DNA of 64,000 nucleotides from Melastoma dodecandrum (lineage: Eukaryota; Streptophyta; Magnoliopsida; Myrtales; Melastomataceae), in assembly GCA_029817715.1 (NCBI GenBank), contig JARUPY010000397.1, positions 6,820,001-6,884,000 of the forward strand. Direction: 5' to 3'. The notes under the pieces are model-generated. The model saw nothing but the letters and a program-made list of their open reading frames with translations. It was not told the origin of the DNA and made no database searches. Position numbers and translations under genes: made by a program. Below are positions 19,973 to 32,178 of the stretch, piece by piece (position 1 is the stretch's first letter; every line of letters starts with the position of its first letter).

Positions 19973-21337
19973 ATGGACTTGTTCTTTCGCTTGCTCCTCG
20001 TCCATGTCGAGATATTGGCAGTGCTTTGTTCTGGCTTCACCTCCTCCTCCGTGAATGCTGAGGTAATTTTATTCACATCCCTCTCTCAGGCTTCAATTTC
20101 TGGATAGACATTCCCCTGGTAGCCATACAGGAAGTACTTGTTCCCTTAGCGTTGCTTCTGCGGCCTGGGTTTATGAAAAGAGTTTGTGTTAGGGTGGTTT
20201 TGGATGCTAAAGAAGCCGATGTGATTTGGTCTTCCCTTTTTATCTGACTTTCAGGTGGGGATAACTGATCCAGCGGCTCAATATGCTCAGCAGGATTGTG
20301 TGCATCTGCAACGTGAGAACTGGGTCCTGAAATCTTACTTTGACAAGTACGGGACTTTGGGGGACGGAAATTTTGATAGATTTAAAGAGAAAGAACTTGC
20401 GCCCTGTGCTTGTGAATTGGTCGCGGACAATCATGGTGATCCGCTGAAACTGTCGAGTTTGGATTGTCGTCTGATTGGCGAGGGTTCACATCGCCGTCTC
20501 TCGACGTCAATCAGGATGGATGTGAGGGATGGGTCTAAGGATCAGCAACTGGTGGAATCCTGCAAGGTCGTGGTTATCGAGAGACTGCCTGCTGGTGTTT
20601 TCGCTGATCCGTTTGAATTGCAGTATCTTCAAGAGCTCGGCGGTAAAGAGCTGAACATCCATATGTTCATTGCAGGTCATTTTATTTGTCAAATCTGAGT
20701 TTACTTCTTGAACTTCTGCAGTTTATGGTGATGTTGCTGTTTTTGGTGACACAAATTTGGAACTTCCTTCATTTCTCTCAAATCGTTCCGCTGTTGAGAT
20801 TCATATGGACTTACACTTCAAGAAGGCATCAAAGCTAAAGGGTGGCCTTGAAATCAACATAGTAGTTCCATTACATGTTCGCTATCCGGTAAGAATGGAA
20901 TCCTAACCCGACAGGAGCCAAAATTCTTCGATGCAATTACCTGCCTCAAATCGTGCTAGCCATTTTTTGTAGCTTGCTTAAGCATAAAAAAGTTTCATTA
21001 GACAAGAAACTGAAAGGGTGTCTGAAGTTTGAGATTTTTGCAGGCCCCAGGAGAAAATGGGTATTCATCAGTGCGATTCGGAGACTATGACATCTTCACT
21101 CGTTGCAGTTCAAAATCAAACGTACGTAGTGAACCTTGTCTTTCCATCCCGATGGTCGGGGCTGCTATTAATCCTATAGACGATCGTCCTGTGTGGGAAA
21201 TTCCTTGTGGGATTCAGGCACACGCTGGATTCATATCAAAATTCACTTTCTTGTCTGCTGCAATAGCATCTGTTACAATAATTGCCTCGTCCCTGTTTTG
21301 TTCTCGTAAAAGTCCTGGTAATATCAAACATCTTTGA
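19973..21337 (+). CDS. PIGX: PIG-X, subunit of GPI mannosyltransferase I
   Basis: Four exons: 19973-20062, 20255-20642, 20722-20888 and 21044-21337, all with GT-AG introns and matching phases, giving 312 residues. The start at 19973 yields a signal peptide (MDLFFRLLLVHVEILAVLC), and a single membrane segment lies near the C-terminus (FLSAAIASVTIIASSLF): a type I ER membrane protein with a lumenal domain. PIG-X family landmarks are ERLPAGVFADPFEL, VAVFGDTNLELPSF and the HVRYPAPGENGY block. PIG-X (Pbn1 in yeast) stabilises PIG-M, which adds the first mannose to the GPI precursor. An alternative donor at 20676 would keep frame but leave a 46-bp intron; the 20643 donor gives a 79-bp intron and a better family match. 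Confidence 0.88.
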
Positions 21338-21608
21338 TTTTTCAGTTGTTTTTCTGGAATTTGGCAAGTGCTTGAGTCAGCATATGCTCGCCGTTCTTCC
21401 GTAATTTTGAAATTATATATTTGTTATTTGATCCTACCACATGGTGCACACATTTCAGCATAATCATATTGGAGACGAGAGAATCCTGAAAAGGGTTAAT
21501 CTCATTTGCTTCGTCGCCGCGGGCGGGGCAATTACATGAATAGATAAAAGGAGACAATCAAAATTCAAGAGAGGAAAAAGTTAGTTAGTTTTGTCTTCAT
21601 TGGTGGCT

Positions 21609-23401
21609 TTAGATAGAATAAGGCTGTGGCTTGGGAAGGCCAGTGACAAGGCCGCAGAGCTCGGCATTCTCGGGGATGTTGTACTCGTCCCTCAGCGACT
21701 TCTCAGGGGACAGGACGCTGATATACATTTGCTGGCCCAGGTACCTCCTCTCCGTCAGCTCAGACCTGAGGTTCCACATCCCAGCGTTGTCGAAGGTCAG
21801 CATGACAGCAGACCACGAGTGCGGGAAGACCTGGATCGTGTGCCTGCTCACACCATCGAGCAGGTTGTAGTTCTTCCTCTTCTCGGGGGTCCACTTCCCG
21901 GGCTCCATCCTGAGGGAGTTCTTTAAGAGTTAGTCTTAGATTCAATTAAGGGCCAGATAGGGGAGAGTCGGTTAGTTACTCACGCGACAGCGAAGAAGGA
22001 GTATCCATCGAGGTGCCACGACTGGATGGTGGTCTCATGGTTCTCGAAGATGACCTCAACAAAGGTGCGGAAGGTGATGTTGGCAACGTTAGGGGCAATG
22101 ATGGGAGCAACCTCAGGCACGGGGTTATCCTTGATGATATTGTACTTGAAGACCTTCTCGGGGAATCCGAAATACTCGGCAAGCTTTAGTGGGGTGGCGC
22201 CATCGACATGGGAAACACCATTGATGGTGTAGCGGAGCTTGCCGCCAACTTTGGCATTGTTGTTGACAATCTTGATGGTGCGGGTGATGTTGATCTGGCC
22301 GTAGTGGTAGGATCCCTGAGGGTTAGGCCTGGCAGCGCTGGCGGTCAGGTTCCACCTGAATGTGCGGAACTGGTTGAGGGACCATGCCCAGCCTACAGGG
22401 GCTTCGGGGAGGACAGGGGATGCGGGGGCATTGCTGTTGGTGTAGGCGATGATGCCAGTGGCGGTCTGGACCTTCTTGGTGAACCGCGTGGACGCAACCA
22501 TGTAGTAGTCCCTGGGTTCCTTGTTGGCGGTGACAAGGACGCTGTAGCACTGGCCAACGTGGACGTCAAGGGATTCGTACACGTTCTGGACAACGTGCGA
22601 GCCTTCCATCTCGATGAGCTTCATTGGGTGTCCCTGGATCCTGAAGTTGAGGGTGGTCTTCATCCCAACGTTGCAGATCCTGTACTAGTAGGTCTTCCCG
22701 GGCTTCATCGTGAAGAGAGGGGCGCTGTTGGCTTCTTTCCTAGACTTACCATTGATGAGGACGCCGTTCGGCCTGCCGAACAATTTCCCACTGTCCAAGA
22801 GCCCCTTGAGCTGAGCGTGGGACTTGGTGTACCAGTCGTTGATGAGGACGGTGTAGTCATCCTCGGGGTCGAGATATGGGACGGGGATCAACAGCCTGCT
22901 ATTCACGCGGAGACCGCCAAATCCTCCCACCGCTCGGTGCACACCGGTTGACGGGTAGTAAAAGTAGCTGCCGATCTGATCCTTAACCTGGAAGTGATAG
23001 GTGAAGTTCTTCCCAGGGGCGATTGGGCACTGCGCACCCAGGGTTCCGTCCTGCCACGAGTTCTTCCTCTGCTGAATACCGTTCCTAGAAAAAAAAAGGC
23101 ACGTAAATCGCCGAGTCAAGCCTTGAGAATGCCACCAAAAGTTTACGCACCAGGTAAGGAGGAAGGGCTCGTCGAGGTTGTTGAAGACGTTAACGATGAC
23201 GTTGTTGTTGGAGGTGGAGTTGATGTTGGGACCAGGGAACTGGCCATTGATGAGGATCACCTGTTGAGGGACGCCCAAGGGAGCGACGGTGCCATAGGAG
23301 ACGTTCCATGTGTAGTAAAGGTATGGATCCTCGGCGTTAACGACCGTGAGCCCAGCCACAAGGCAGCAAAACAACGAAACCAATGCAAGCCTGCCCACCA
23401 T
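21609..23401 (-). CDS. SKU5-similar (pollen Bp10/NTP303-type) multicopper oxidase-like protein with in-frame stop
   Basis: Three exons on the minus strand (23151-23401, 21984-23084, 21609-21909) with GT-AG introns of 66 and 74 bp, 550 codons. It has a signal peptide (LALVSLFCCLVAGLTVVNA) and then three cupredoxin-like domains (WNVSYGTVAPLGVPQQVIL; LINDWYTKSHAQLK; NLLDGVSRHTIQVFPHSW). As in all SKS proteins the copper ligands are replaced: TWNGIQQR for the usual HWHG, GSYFYYPS for HSH, and SWHLDGYSF near the end. These are secreted wall or pollen-tube proteins of unclear enzymatic role; absence of a GPI-type tail suits the pollen subgroup. Codon 217 is TAG (22685-22687) between KPGKTY and YRICNVG, where relatives have Arg or Lys. 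Everything else is intact, so this is either a very young pseudogene or a base error. Confidence 0.9.
22685..22687 (-). other. Premature TAG in SKS gene
   Basis: The only disabling change in an otherwise open 550-codon gene. It would truncate the product to 216 residues, within the second cupredoxin domain. Confidence 0.85.
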
Positions 23402-24419
23402 CGTCTTATTTTCTCCCTCGGAAGATCGACCGTCGTCGCACTGCCGGCCGCCTTGCCGACGACAGGCAAAGAAGATGAGGGAGGATGGGATTGTTTTTCA
23501 CCTTTCCTTATTCTTGTCCGAATGAGAAGGGGTGTGAATTTATTTATGCGCAGGGAGTATTAGAGGGCCCGCGGGGGGGGGAGGGGGGAGTGTGTGATGG
23601 TGATCTATTCTTTTCTTCTTATTATTTTTCCCTACAATTACTCCAAGCCTTTCATTTTACGTTTTCCTTACAGTGTTTAAAATTTAGGAACACAGAACAT
23701 ATGCGGATCGATTATCCCCCATTTTGGTTAAATTTAAGGTGAATTTTTCAGTTTCTTCATCTATTTCAGGGAATCCTTTATGTTAGTTTATATATAACTT
23801 CACTAAACTATAACAATATGAAGACTTACATTTCATTTCACCGGTATGTGAAATATACTTCCTAGTGCCCAGAATACCATTTGTTGTATTTCAGTTCAGT
23901 TTTCAGTTAAACGGCTCAGTATGATTTATCATATCATCTTCCGTTTTGAGATACTAACAATTTATTTCTGGCCAATTGTTGAAGGACTTACTAATGGCTC
24001 TTCCCCGTGTCGCAAAGACTTGGAACGAGTTGTCGGTCACCGAACTGACGGATGATTCTATTTGGGAGGCGTCACTCGATAATGAAGAATCAAACTAGGG
24101 TACTCGTGCATGCCAACACTCCTGACCATTCAAAATTATGGAATCCTTGTCGTGATAATATCAGTGTACGGATGCCACACAACCTAAAAGTAAGAAACAT
24201 AAACCTCACTAGTGCGATGCAATCACTTATATCAAGTAAAGTTCTTCGATTAATACTTGACAAAAAATTTGTTTATCGAACACCTCTTGGTATGTAGCTA
24301 AAACACGAGCATGCATTGTTGGTACATCGAACTCCATTCCCAGCGATAGTTTAATGGACTATCCTTAACATATAAAGTTTTGAGTCTAAGTGGAGATATA
24401 TGGGGAACCTATACCAAGC
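23402..24419. other. SKS promoter side and intergenic DNA
   Basis: Upstream of the SKS start there is a G run at 23572-23588 and AT-rich sequence. No gene, repeat or RNA gene is recognised. Confidence 0.45.
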
Positions 24420-24660
24420 TCATACATGTACTAGGAGGATCAAGGCACCTAACACCTGTAAGGACTTATGATGGGCCCTGCATATAATCATATATTGCCA
24501 AGCTAGTTCGACACTTTCCCAACTTAATATTCCCGCTCTCTCAAAATCAGCAAGCAGAGGCAACCACATCAAATGAACTATGTTATCCGACTTTGAGGGA
24601 ACAACATGCATCCTGTTAGTTGCAAGATGTATGTACGTACAAGTATGTTGTCGAGTTTAT
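24420..24660 (-). pseudogene. Plant mobile domain (PMD) scrap
   Basis: Minus strand reads SKSDNIVHLMWLPLLADFE followed by LSWESVELAWQYMIICRA, matching the PMD block (VHLMWLPLLEDF...SWGSACLAWLYRQLC) seen in the larger PMD copy near 60500-60600. About 60 codons survive; no terminal repeats are visible. Confidence 0.72.
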
Positions 24661-24949
24661 ACCTTCATAGCCTATCGAGGAGTGACGTCAAAGTTCTTTG
24701 TCAACTAGCTCATCTTTAACTCTTTCGTGCTTCAGAGCATTCCTTTCAAGCACCGTTCCTAGCAACTCATAACTCAAAGCGTCCAAATTTCCTCGTGTCT
24801 CCCTCCCTAGTAATAACATACTCATTATCGTGAAGTTCAAATTGAATATGCACATCCTCTAAGGTTCGTAGCATTTCCCCTTGCATCATGTTGGTCTGGA
24901 AGAAAGAAGGGCCTCGGGCTTAGAAGAGGGGCCTTACATTGACGGGGAG

Positions 24950-25327
24950 TGTTAAGCCCAATAAGGTGAACGTGGACTCAGGCTGTGTGAAATGAAGCCC
25001 AGAAAAATCGTGATCCTGGCCTCCAATCCCTGATGAAAGCAAAGAGAGAACAACACGTCAGTTGATAAGGATAAGCTTCAGCAACAAACTACACACCCTT
25101 CAACAACCTACAACGCCAAAACAAAATTACCAAAATTACTGATTCTGTTGTGTCCTCTCTGGCTATATATTGGGACGTTGGTGTCCCTTTTAAGAATTAA
25201 AAATCAGAAATCAATTATCCTCTTTCTTCTTCTTCTTTCCTTTACTTCTTCCTTTCCTTCATTTTCTTTCTTCTTCTGGCATCTCCCTCTTTACCGTCCC
25301 AAATCCAGCTGATCTTGAAAATCTTCA
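24950..25327 (+). repeat. 5' LTR of second copia element
   Basis: 378 bp beginning TGTTAAGCCC and ending ATCTTCA, immediately followed by the primer site. A TATA box (GGCTATATATTGG) lies at 25161-25173. Confidence 0.75.
25161..25173 (+). promoter_or_regulatory. LTR TATA box
   Basis: CTATATATTGG within the LTR, about 155 bp before its end, as expected for the R region start. Confidence 0.55.
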
Positions 25328-25340
25328 TGGTATCAGAGCC
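25328..25340 (+). other. Primer-binding site
   Basis: TGGTATCAGAGCC, an exact match to the tRNA-Met-type primer site of plant copia elements, directly after the LTR. Confidence 0.88.
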
Positions 25341-25385
25341 CTCAGTCTGACGACAAGTATACCAGCAGAAAACCAGTGGATTAAT

Positions 25386-28300
25386 ATGGCTGCAGAAAAT
25401 CCAAGAGAGCAAGAAGTTAGTCAGACCCCATTGTCAGGCTTTGCAGCTATGGGGATTCAATGTGGAGGTCCCTCTCAACTACACAATCTGATTCAAATTC
25501 CTACAGGTTTTTTCAACTCTACCCTTAAGTTAGATGAAGGAAACTATATATTGTGGAAGGTCCAAGTTCTGGCAGCCCTCATTGCTGGAGGTTATGAGGA
25601 GTTCATCTATGGGACATCACAACCACCTCCCCTATTTCTGGATTCTCAATCCCAAGTACCAAACCCAAATTATAAATCTGGCAACGGACAGATAAATCCT
25701 CCTTAACACCTGAACCTTTAAGCCAGGTTGTCTGTTGCTCTTCATCACATGCAGTCTGGGAAAACCTGAAATAGGGTTTTGAGTCCCGTTCCACTACTCG
25801 AGTGATTAACCTCCGAATGTAGATGCATCAAGCTAAGAAAGAGGGCAAAACAATGCAACGATATATTAACACTATCAAGTTGTTTGCTGATCAACTCAGT
25901 GCAATTGGAGAGACTGTTCAGTATAGGGACTATATCTGGTATCTACTTGAAGGGCTTCCTATGGAGTATGACCCTATTGTGACAGCAATCTACAGCCGGC
26001 CAGACCAGCCATCAATTGATGAAATCCAAAATTTACTACTGAATTTTGATTCACGGCTAGAAAACAGACAGGCACCAGACTGTATCCTACCTCAGGTACA
26101 GCTTTCGTCATTAACTTCTCATGCAGGTGCAGGGCATCCTCAGTCAAGGCACCACTCTTTCAACTCACGACCTCCTACTTCTCCTACTTATAACTCCATG
26201 GCTACCCCTCCTAGACCTTCTACATATAGACCTTACAAGACCAGACCAACCACTTTTCTGCCACCTTCAGACTCTACATACAAACCTCCTCCATATCATA
26301 CCCCGAGTGTACTTGGGAGACCACCACCTCGTCCATATACCTATACACCAGTTATAAGAAGAAGTGACAGAACCAACATTAGACCTAAACCTCGTTGCCA
26401 AATATGCTTCAAAATTGGGCATACAGCCCAAGTCTGTTACCATCGCATGAACCCATTCTCTCAGCCTCAGCAACAGACTCATTACACTAATTTACATTTT
26501 CCACAATCAGATCCCTACACTACACCCTCTTCCTACTTCTTACCTATTGCTACTTACCCTTCCCAACCAGTTTTTGAACCAACAAAACCTTAATCCAACA
26601 GAATGGTTGGTCGACTCTGGTGCTACTCGTCATGTTACTCTAGATCTCAAGGGCTTAACCAATGTGTCTCCACATCAGGGTACTACTTCTGTCATGATTG
26701 GGAATGGTAAGTTATTATCTATAGCTCGTACTGGTCAGAGTACACTATAGCCAAGTCCTGATTTTACTCCTCTCCATCTAAACACTGTTCTACATACACC
26801 TAACTTGTCTCAACGTTTAGTTAGTGTTTCTAAACTTTATCGTGATAATAACATTTCTATTGAATTCCATTCTGATTGTTTTCTGGTTAAGGACAAGAGC
26901 AACAGTCGAGTTCTCCTTCAGGGACCAGTTCATCAAGGTCTTTACAAGGTTCTCACACATTCCTAGAAGTAGCCTAGGGCATTTCACTCCTCCTCGTCCA
27001 CTGTCTGTTCAACTCAGCTTACTGCACTCAATGTTTCTCAGTTAGCTAAAGTATCACCCAAGACATGGCATTGTCGATTAGGACACCCTAGTAATGAGAT
27101 ACTTTCTTCTGTTCTATCTACTTGTAATCAAACTAAGGTGTAGTTTTCTGAACTATGTCAGTCATGTGTCCTTAGTAAACATCATAGACAGCCCTTTCCT
27201 ATATCCATGTCTCGGTCTCAAATACCTTTTCAGTTAATACATACCGATATTTGGGGTCCAGCACCAGTTTCTTCTACACTCGGCGTGAAATATTTTATAT
27301 TGTTTATTGACGATGCTACTAGATTCACCTGGATCTATTTTCTAAGAGAAACGTCTCAAACACTATCAGTTTTTCAACAATTTCTTCAGTTCGTCCTAAC
27401 TAAATTTAACAAACCCATCAAGATCGTTCGTTCCGATTGGGGTGGTGAGTATAGATCTTTGCACTCCTACCTTATTAAACATGGGATTTTGCTTCAGGTT
27501 TCATGTCCTCATACTCCTCAATAAAATGGACGGGCTAAACGCAAAAATAGACATATTGTTGAGGTAGGTTTATCCTTACTTCTCAATTCTAGTGTTCCTA
27601 CGACTTTTTGGCCGTATGCCTTTCATGACGCAGTGTCCATTATGAACGTACTGCCAACGAAACTTCTTCACTACAAATCACCAACTGAGCTTCTTTACGG
27701 TTCCAAACCTGACTACTCTCTCCTAAGAGTTTTTGGTTGCCTGTGTTATCCTTCTCTACGTCCATACAATTCTCACAAGCTACAACCTCGTTCCTCTCCG
27801 TGTGTCCTACTAGGCAGAAGCAGTTCTCACAAGGGCTATATTTGTTTAGACGGAAAAACTAGTAGGATATATGAGTCTCAAGATGTTATTTTTAATGAGA
27901 CAGAGTTCCCATTCCAAGATGCTATTCCTATTACTTCTTCTCAGCCAGACTCCAGGTCATCTTTTATGCTTAACCTAATTCTTCCTATTCCATTACCTCA
28001 GCCCCTGCCTCAACCACATACTACATTTGTCCCATTATTTTCATCTCACAGAGGTGAACACTCTCTAACCAGTACTGCTCACAGTGACAGTCCAGAACCA
28101 ATTATGCTACAACCAACCCCAATAGTGGAGACACATTGTCCAGTCAACTCACATCATATGATTATCCGTTCTAAAGCCGGAATTTTTAAGCCTAAAGTTC
28201 TCATGACTACTGCCTCACATACTATATTAAACCATTCACTTGGTTCTTCTACACCCACTTCTACTTTACCCCCATGTCACTTCCTCTACTTCATGAACCA

Positions 28301-29818
28301 AGAAACTTGATACGCATTGTCCGCACCTATGTGGAAGGAGGCAATGAGAGCTGAACTTGAGGCATTGCAGCAGAATCGAACCTGGGAGCTTGTTCCTTAT
28401 ACTGGTGCTGAGAAACTGATTGACTGCAAGTGGGTATGGAAAGTCAAACTCAAATCAGATGGGACACTAGAAAGGTGTAAAGCACGGTTAGTAGTAAAAG
28501 GATTTCATCAAACACTTGGGATTGATTATAAGGAAACTTTTAACCCTATTGTGAAGCACTCTACTATACGAGTTGTGCTTAGTCTGACAGTCACTTATGG
28601 ATGGAAACTAACACAGCTTGATGTGAACAATGCCTTCCTAAATGGAGATTTACAGGAAATGGTTTACATGCACCAACCACCTGGCTGTATTGATCCTAAT
28701 CACCCTAATCATGTTTGCAGGTTAAGAAAAGCGCTTTATGGACTGAAACAGAGTCCATGGGCCTGGTATATGAAGTTCAGTAGTTGTCTTTGTCTTTGGG
28801 GATTTATCAACTCAAGGTCAGATGCATCTATGTTTTATAAACATTCAGAGCATGGAGTGGCTGTCATCCTAGTGTATGTAGATGACATCATTGTCACTGG
28901 CTCAGATGTATCTAGCAACTAGAGCCCGCTCCCACAACTAAACTCACAGTTCGCCTTAAAGGATCTCTCCTATTTCCATGGGTTTCAAGTGCTGAGAACT
29001 AAGGACATGCTACATCTGAGTCAGGAAAAGTATGTCCGAGATATACTCCAAAAAACAGGCATGAGTGATTGTAAGCTGGTACCTTCTCCTATGGCCACAA
29101 TAACAATCTATCTCGATATGAAGGAGCACATCTCAGTGATCCTACTGAGTATAGAAGTTTGGTGGGGGCTTTACAATATTGCACCAATTCCAGGCCTGAT
29201 ATAAGCTATGCAGTAAATAAGTTGTGCCAGTTTTTGTCACAACTAATAGATGTCCATCTCAAGGCTACTAAAAGAATTTTGAGGTATCTACGGGGTACAC
29301 TTACACATGGTTTGACTGTGACTGCATGTGACTTATTCCAGATTGCGTGCTTTACGGATGTTGATTGGGCTAGCTATCCTGATGACAGACACAGCATTAG
29401 TGCTTACTGTACATTCTTAGGACCTAATCTAATGTCCTGGTCATCTCAAAAGCAGAAGGTGGTTTCTCGCTCAAGCACTGAAGCTGAATACCGAGCGCTA
29501 GCTAATGGTGCAGCAGAGGTTATGTGGTTTCAACGCTTATTGTCTGAGCTAAATGTTCAACATAAGCAGCCACCAATCCTATACCGTGATAACTTAAGCG
29601 CCATACACCTTGCAGCTAACCCTATCTTGCATGCACGGACCAAATATGCTGAGATAGACTATCATTTTATTAGGGAGAAGGTTCTCAATGACACACTGTC
29701 TATCCTATATGTTTCTTCATATGAACAGGTGACAGATACCTTAACCAAGGTTGTTCATATTCAGAGATTTATACAGATGAGAGGAAGAAGACATTTTTTA
29801 AATGTTAGAATAAATTGA
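25386..29818 (+). pseudogene. Copia gag-pol, with stops and frameshifts
   Basis: Gag begins at 25386 (MAAENPREQEVSQTP) with YILWKVQVLAAL and is interrupted near 25704. It continues at 25823-26593 with a zinc knuckle CQICFKIGHTAQVC (CCHC). Protease WLVDSGATRHVT lies at 26604-26640. Integrase HTDIWGPAP, FIDDATRFTWIYF and RSDWGGEY are at 27240-27450, with a stop just before NGRAKRKNR near 27524. RT (TWELVPY, LDVNNAFLNGDL, LVYVDDIIVTG) covers 28330-28920, with a stop at 28920. RNase H ends with DISYAVNKLCQF and SRSSTEAEYRALANGAAEV at 29200-29530. Domain order and motifs are unambiguous for copia; the breaks prevent expression of a polyprotein. Confidence 0.92.
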
Positions 29819-30188
29819 AGAAATGACAAAAATACATGTCATAATTAATAATTTAACCGGAATGAAATTAGAGTAGATGTTTTTTAGACCACGTTAGTTG
29901 TCAACATGATGTCGTGCATGTGGCACGACGCTGTTAGTCATCTCAACTAACAGAGGCTTTATTAGAGGAGGCACGTATGTTAGATTAGAGGAAATATATT
30001 TGAACCTTAAGATAAATTAATATAATTGATAACTTTGAATTATTTTTTACCAAACACCCTCCCATCCGTATGCATTACTTTTCGGTGGACCTTTTTTTTT
30101 CTTTTCAACGCACGGTAACGCTTCAAATTGAAAGGAATTAAGAACGGGCAGCTTTCAGTTCTCCACCGGCCCTTTCCTTGGATTTGGC
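29819..30188. other. Flank of copia element and upstream of ALKBH6
   Basis: AT-rich. A short hairpin (GTTAGTTG ... CAACTAAC, 29900-29950) is the only structure noted. No 3' LTR found. Confidence 0.45.
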
Positions 30189-32178
30189 ATGGATTCTGAA
30201 CAGGAAGCAAATCAGAAGAAAGACTCACCAGGCTTGAGGTACCACGAACCCCTTCTTTCCCTTCTAAGTCTTAGGACATGGTACTTTGAAAAACCCATGC
30301 TTGGGTGTGATGGAGGGGTTTTAGGACAACCGACACTTTGCCCCGCCCACCCCCACCTGTGTCAGTTATAAAATGCTGTTTTTGTTGTTGGGTGGGGTGA
30401 GAGTTTACTGAATCGATGGCCAAAGGAACGATTGCTTGCTGATGAATTGTGTTCAGGAGAAATGATTAAGTTAAACCCATCTGTGAATTGGTGAATTGGT
30501 GATAATGTTGTTGGCGGATCGATTCTTGTTGTTCTGGGGCAGTGTAGTGGACTAGGAACGGATTGAGGCAAATGAAGAATTGCTTGCTGATGAATTGGCT
30601 CGAGGAGAAACGATTAGGCCTGTGTGTCCCTTGCAAGGCTGATTGTTCTGATTTGATGTGGCGCTCATTGTGATAATGTTGTGGGTGGATGGATTCTTGT
30701 TGATAATCGGGTGTGTCCCAGATTAGGAATGGCGCTCCATACGATCTAATTCTGTCGATTATATGTACTCACACTCAAATGTTACGAGCAATATTGGCAT
30801 CCTTGTCCTCTTCTGACTATTTTTTTTTCCCAAAACTCAGTTCGATGCCACCTGAAATTGGCTGCTTCAATATGAAGGGGAAAGCCCTGGATGACTTTAT
30901 TGTTGGAACGGTGCCAACTGTCATGTACATTCCAGATTTCATTACCTCTATCGAAGAATCTCATCTGCTGGACTGTGTATGAATCAGTGCCCTAGTAATA
31001 CGAGATTCTTAGTTATCCATCCCCCTGATTATGTATGATGTGCTCTATCTTTAACCACAAGTTGTTCAGGTGTACAACTGCCCATCATCAAAATGGAAAT
31101 CATTGAAAAACAGGAGATTGCAGAACTGGGGTGCATGTTTATGTTAATTGGTATATACTGTGCTTTTTCCAGTTGACTTGAAAAATGTTAAATTTCGTTA
31201 ACCATGTGACAGGAGGGATTGTTCATGAAAAAGGTCTTCTTCCTCAACAACGTAGGTCGAGTTCAATGAAAACTTATGCTACTATTGGAACTGTACTTAT
31301 ATCTATCGTACTGAAATTCATTTCAGAACTAAACTACTTTTTATCTTGATCGCAGTGCCCCCTTGGTTGGTGAATATTGCAGACAAGATATACGAAGCAT
31401 CGGGGCTGTTTCCCTTGGCCATCAATCATGTTCTCATCAATGAGTACCTACCTAACCAAGGCATAATGGTTGCTACTATCTCTCGTGCATTAAGCTTTAC
31501 AGATTTTATTCTCTATTGTATCTATTTCTGCAATTACAATGTCTTGCAATATTTGATATTCATCAAGCAGCCGCACCAGGATGGACCCGCGTATTATCCA
31601 GTTGTGGCAATTCTATCTCTAGGATCTCCTGTTGTTATGGAATTCGCTCCTCATTCTAGCCTGCAAGCAGACACGAGTACAGACGACCTGAGTGGAGACT
31701 CTAGTGCTGAGGCTGACATGTGGGCTGGTTACCACCGTTCCTTCTCGATCATATTGATGCCTCGGAGCTTGCTTATATTCAAGGATGACGTGTACACGCG
31801 TAAGTATCTGCTGTTGCTTCAGAGGGTAATTATTTTCAGATTAATCTCTGTTGCTTTTGACGTGTAAATTTCTTACTGGTTCTTAGGTTACTTGCATGGC
31901 ATAAGAGATAATGCCTTCCTACTGTGCTCTGGGGTAAGAGTTAATTTGTCACTCTGGTGTTTTGGAATTCAGCCAAATGTTAAAATTTGAACCTGGATCA
32001 TATCACTGCTTTCTGATTGCGTTTGAAGGCACTTAATGAAGTGGAGGCCTGCCGAGACAAGCTCTCTGTTGAAGGAAGAAGTTCGGGAGACTCGAGATAT
32101 ATTCAGAGAACCAAAACGAGAGTCTCTTTAACGTTCCGATTGGTCTTGAAAGTTCACAAGAAGCTCTTCAAGTTTTAG
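30189..32178 (+). CDS. ALKBH6: ALKBH6-like 2-oxoglutarate/Fe(II) dioxygenase
   Basis: Core exons are 30841-30976, 31070-31130, 31213-31251, 31356-31468, 31571-31799, 31887-31933 and 32029-32178, all GT-AG with consistent phase. A probable first coding exon 30189-30238 (MDSEQEANQKKDSPGL) splices in frame to 30841 and gives about 274 residues; starting instead at 30872 gives 247 (numbering below). Family landmarks: DFIVGTVPTVMYIPDFIT, SKWKSLKNRRLQNWG, INHVLINEYLPNQGIM, the iron site PHQDG (His108, Asp110) with distal His186 (YLHG), and the 2-oxoglutarate-binding RVSLTFR (Arg229, Arg235). AlkB homologue 6 proteins are nuclear/cytosolic; their substrate is not firmly settled. The catalytic set is complete, so the gene is likely functional. 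The first-exon choice is an inference. Confidence 0.88.

Larger units (their letters stand above)
24950..29818 (+). mobile_element. Ty1/copia retrotransposon, decayed
   Basis: Plus-strand element with a 5' LTR (24950-25327), primer site, and gag-protease-integrase-RT-RNase H in copia order up to 29818. No 3' LTR matching the 5' LTR is found in the 370 bp after the RNase H end, so that end is lost or displaced. Multiple stops and frameshifts show it is inactive. It is a different lineage from the 3.4-8.8 kb copia element: the LTR is unrelated and the protease active site is intact (DSG). Confidence 0.9.

Noticed and set aside
22208..23563. Long plus-strand open frames across the SKS gene
   Set aside because: Antisense shadows of GC-rich SKS exons, without homology.
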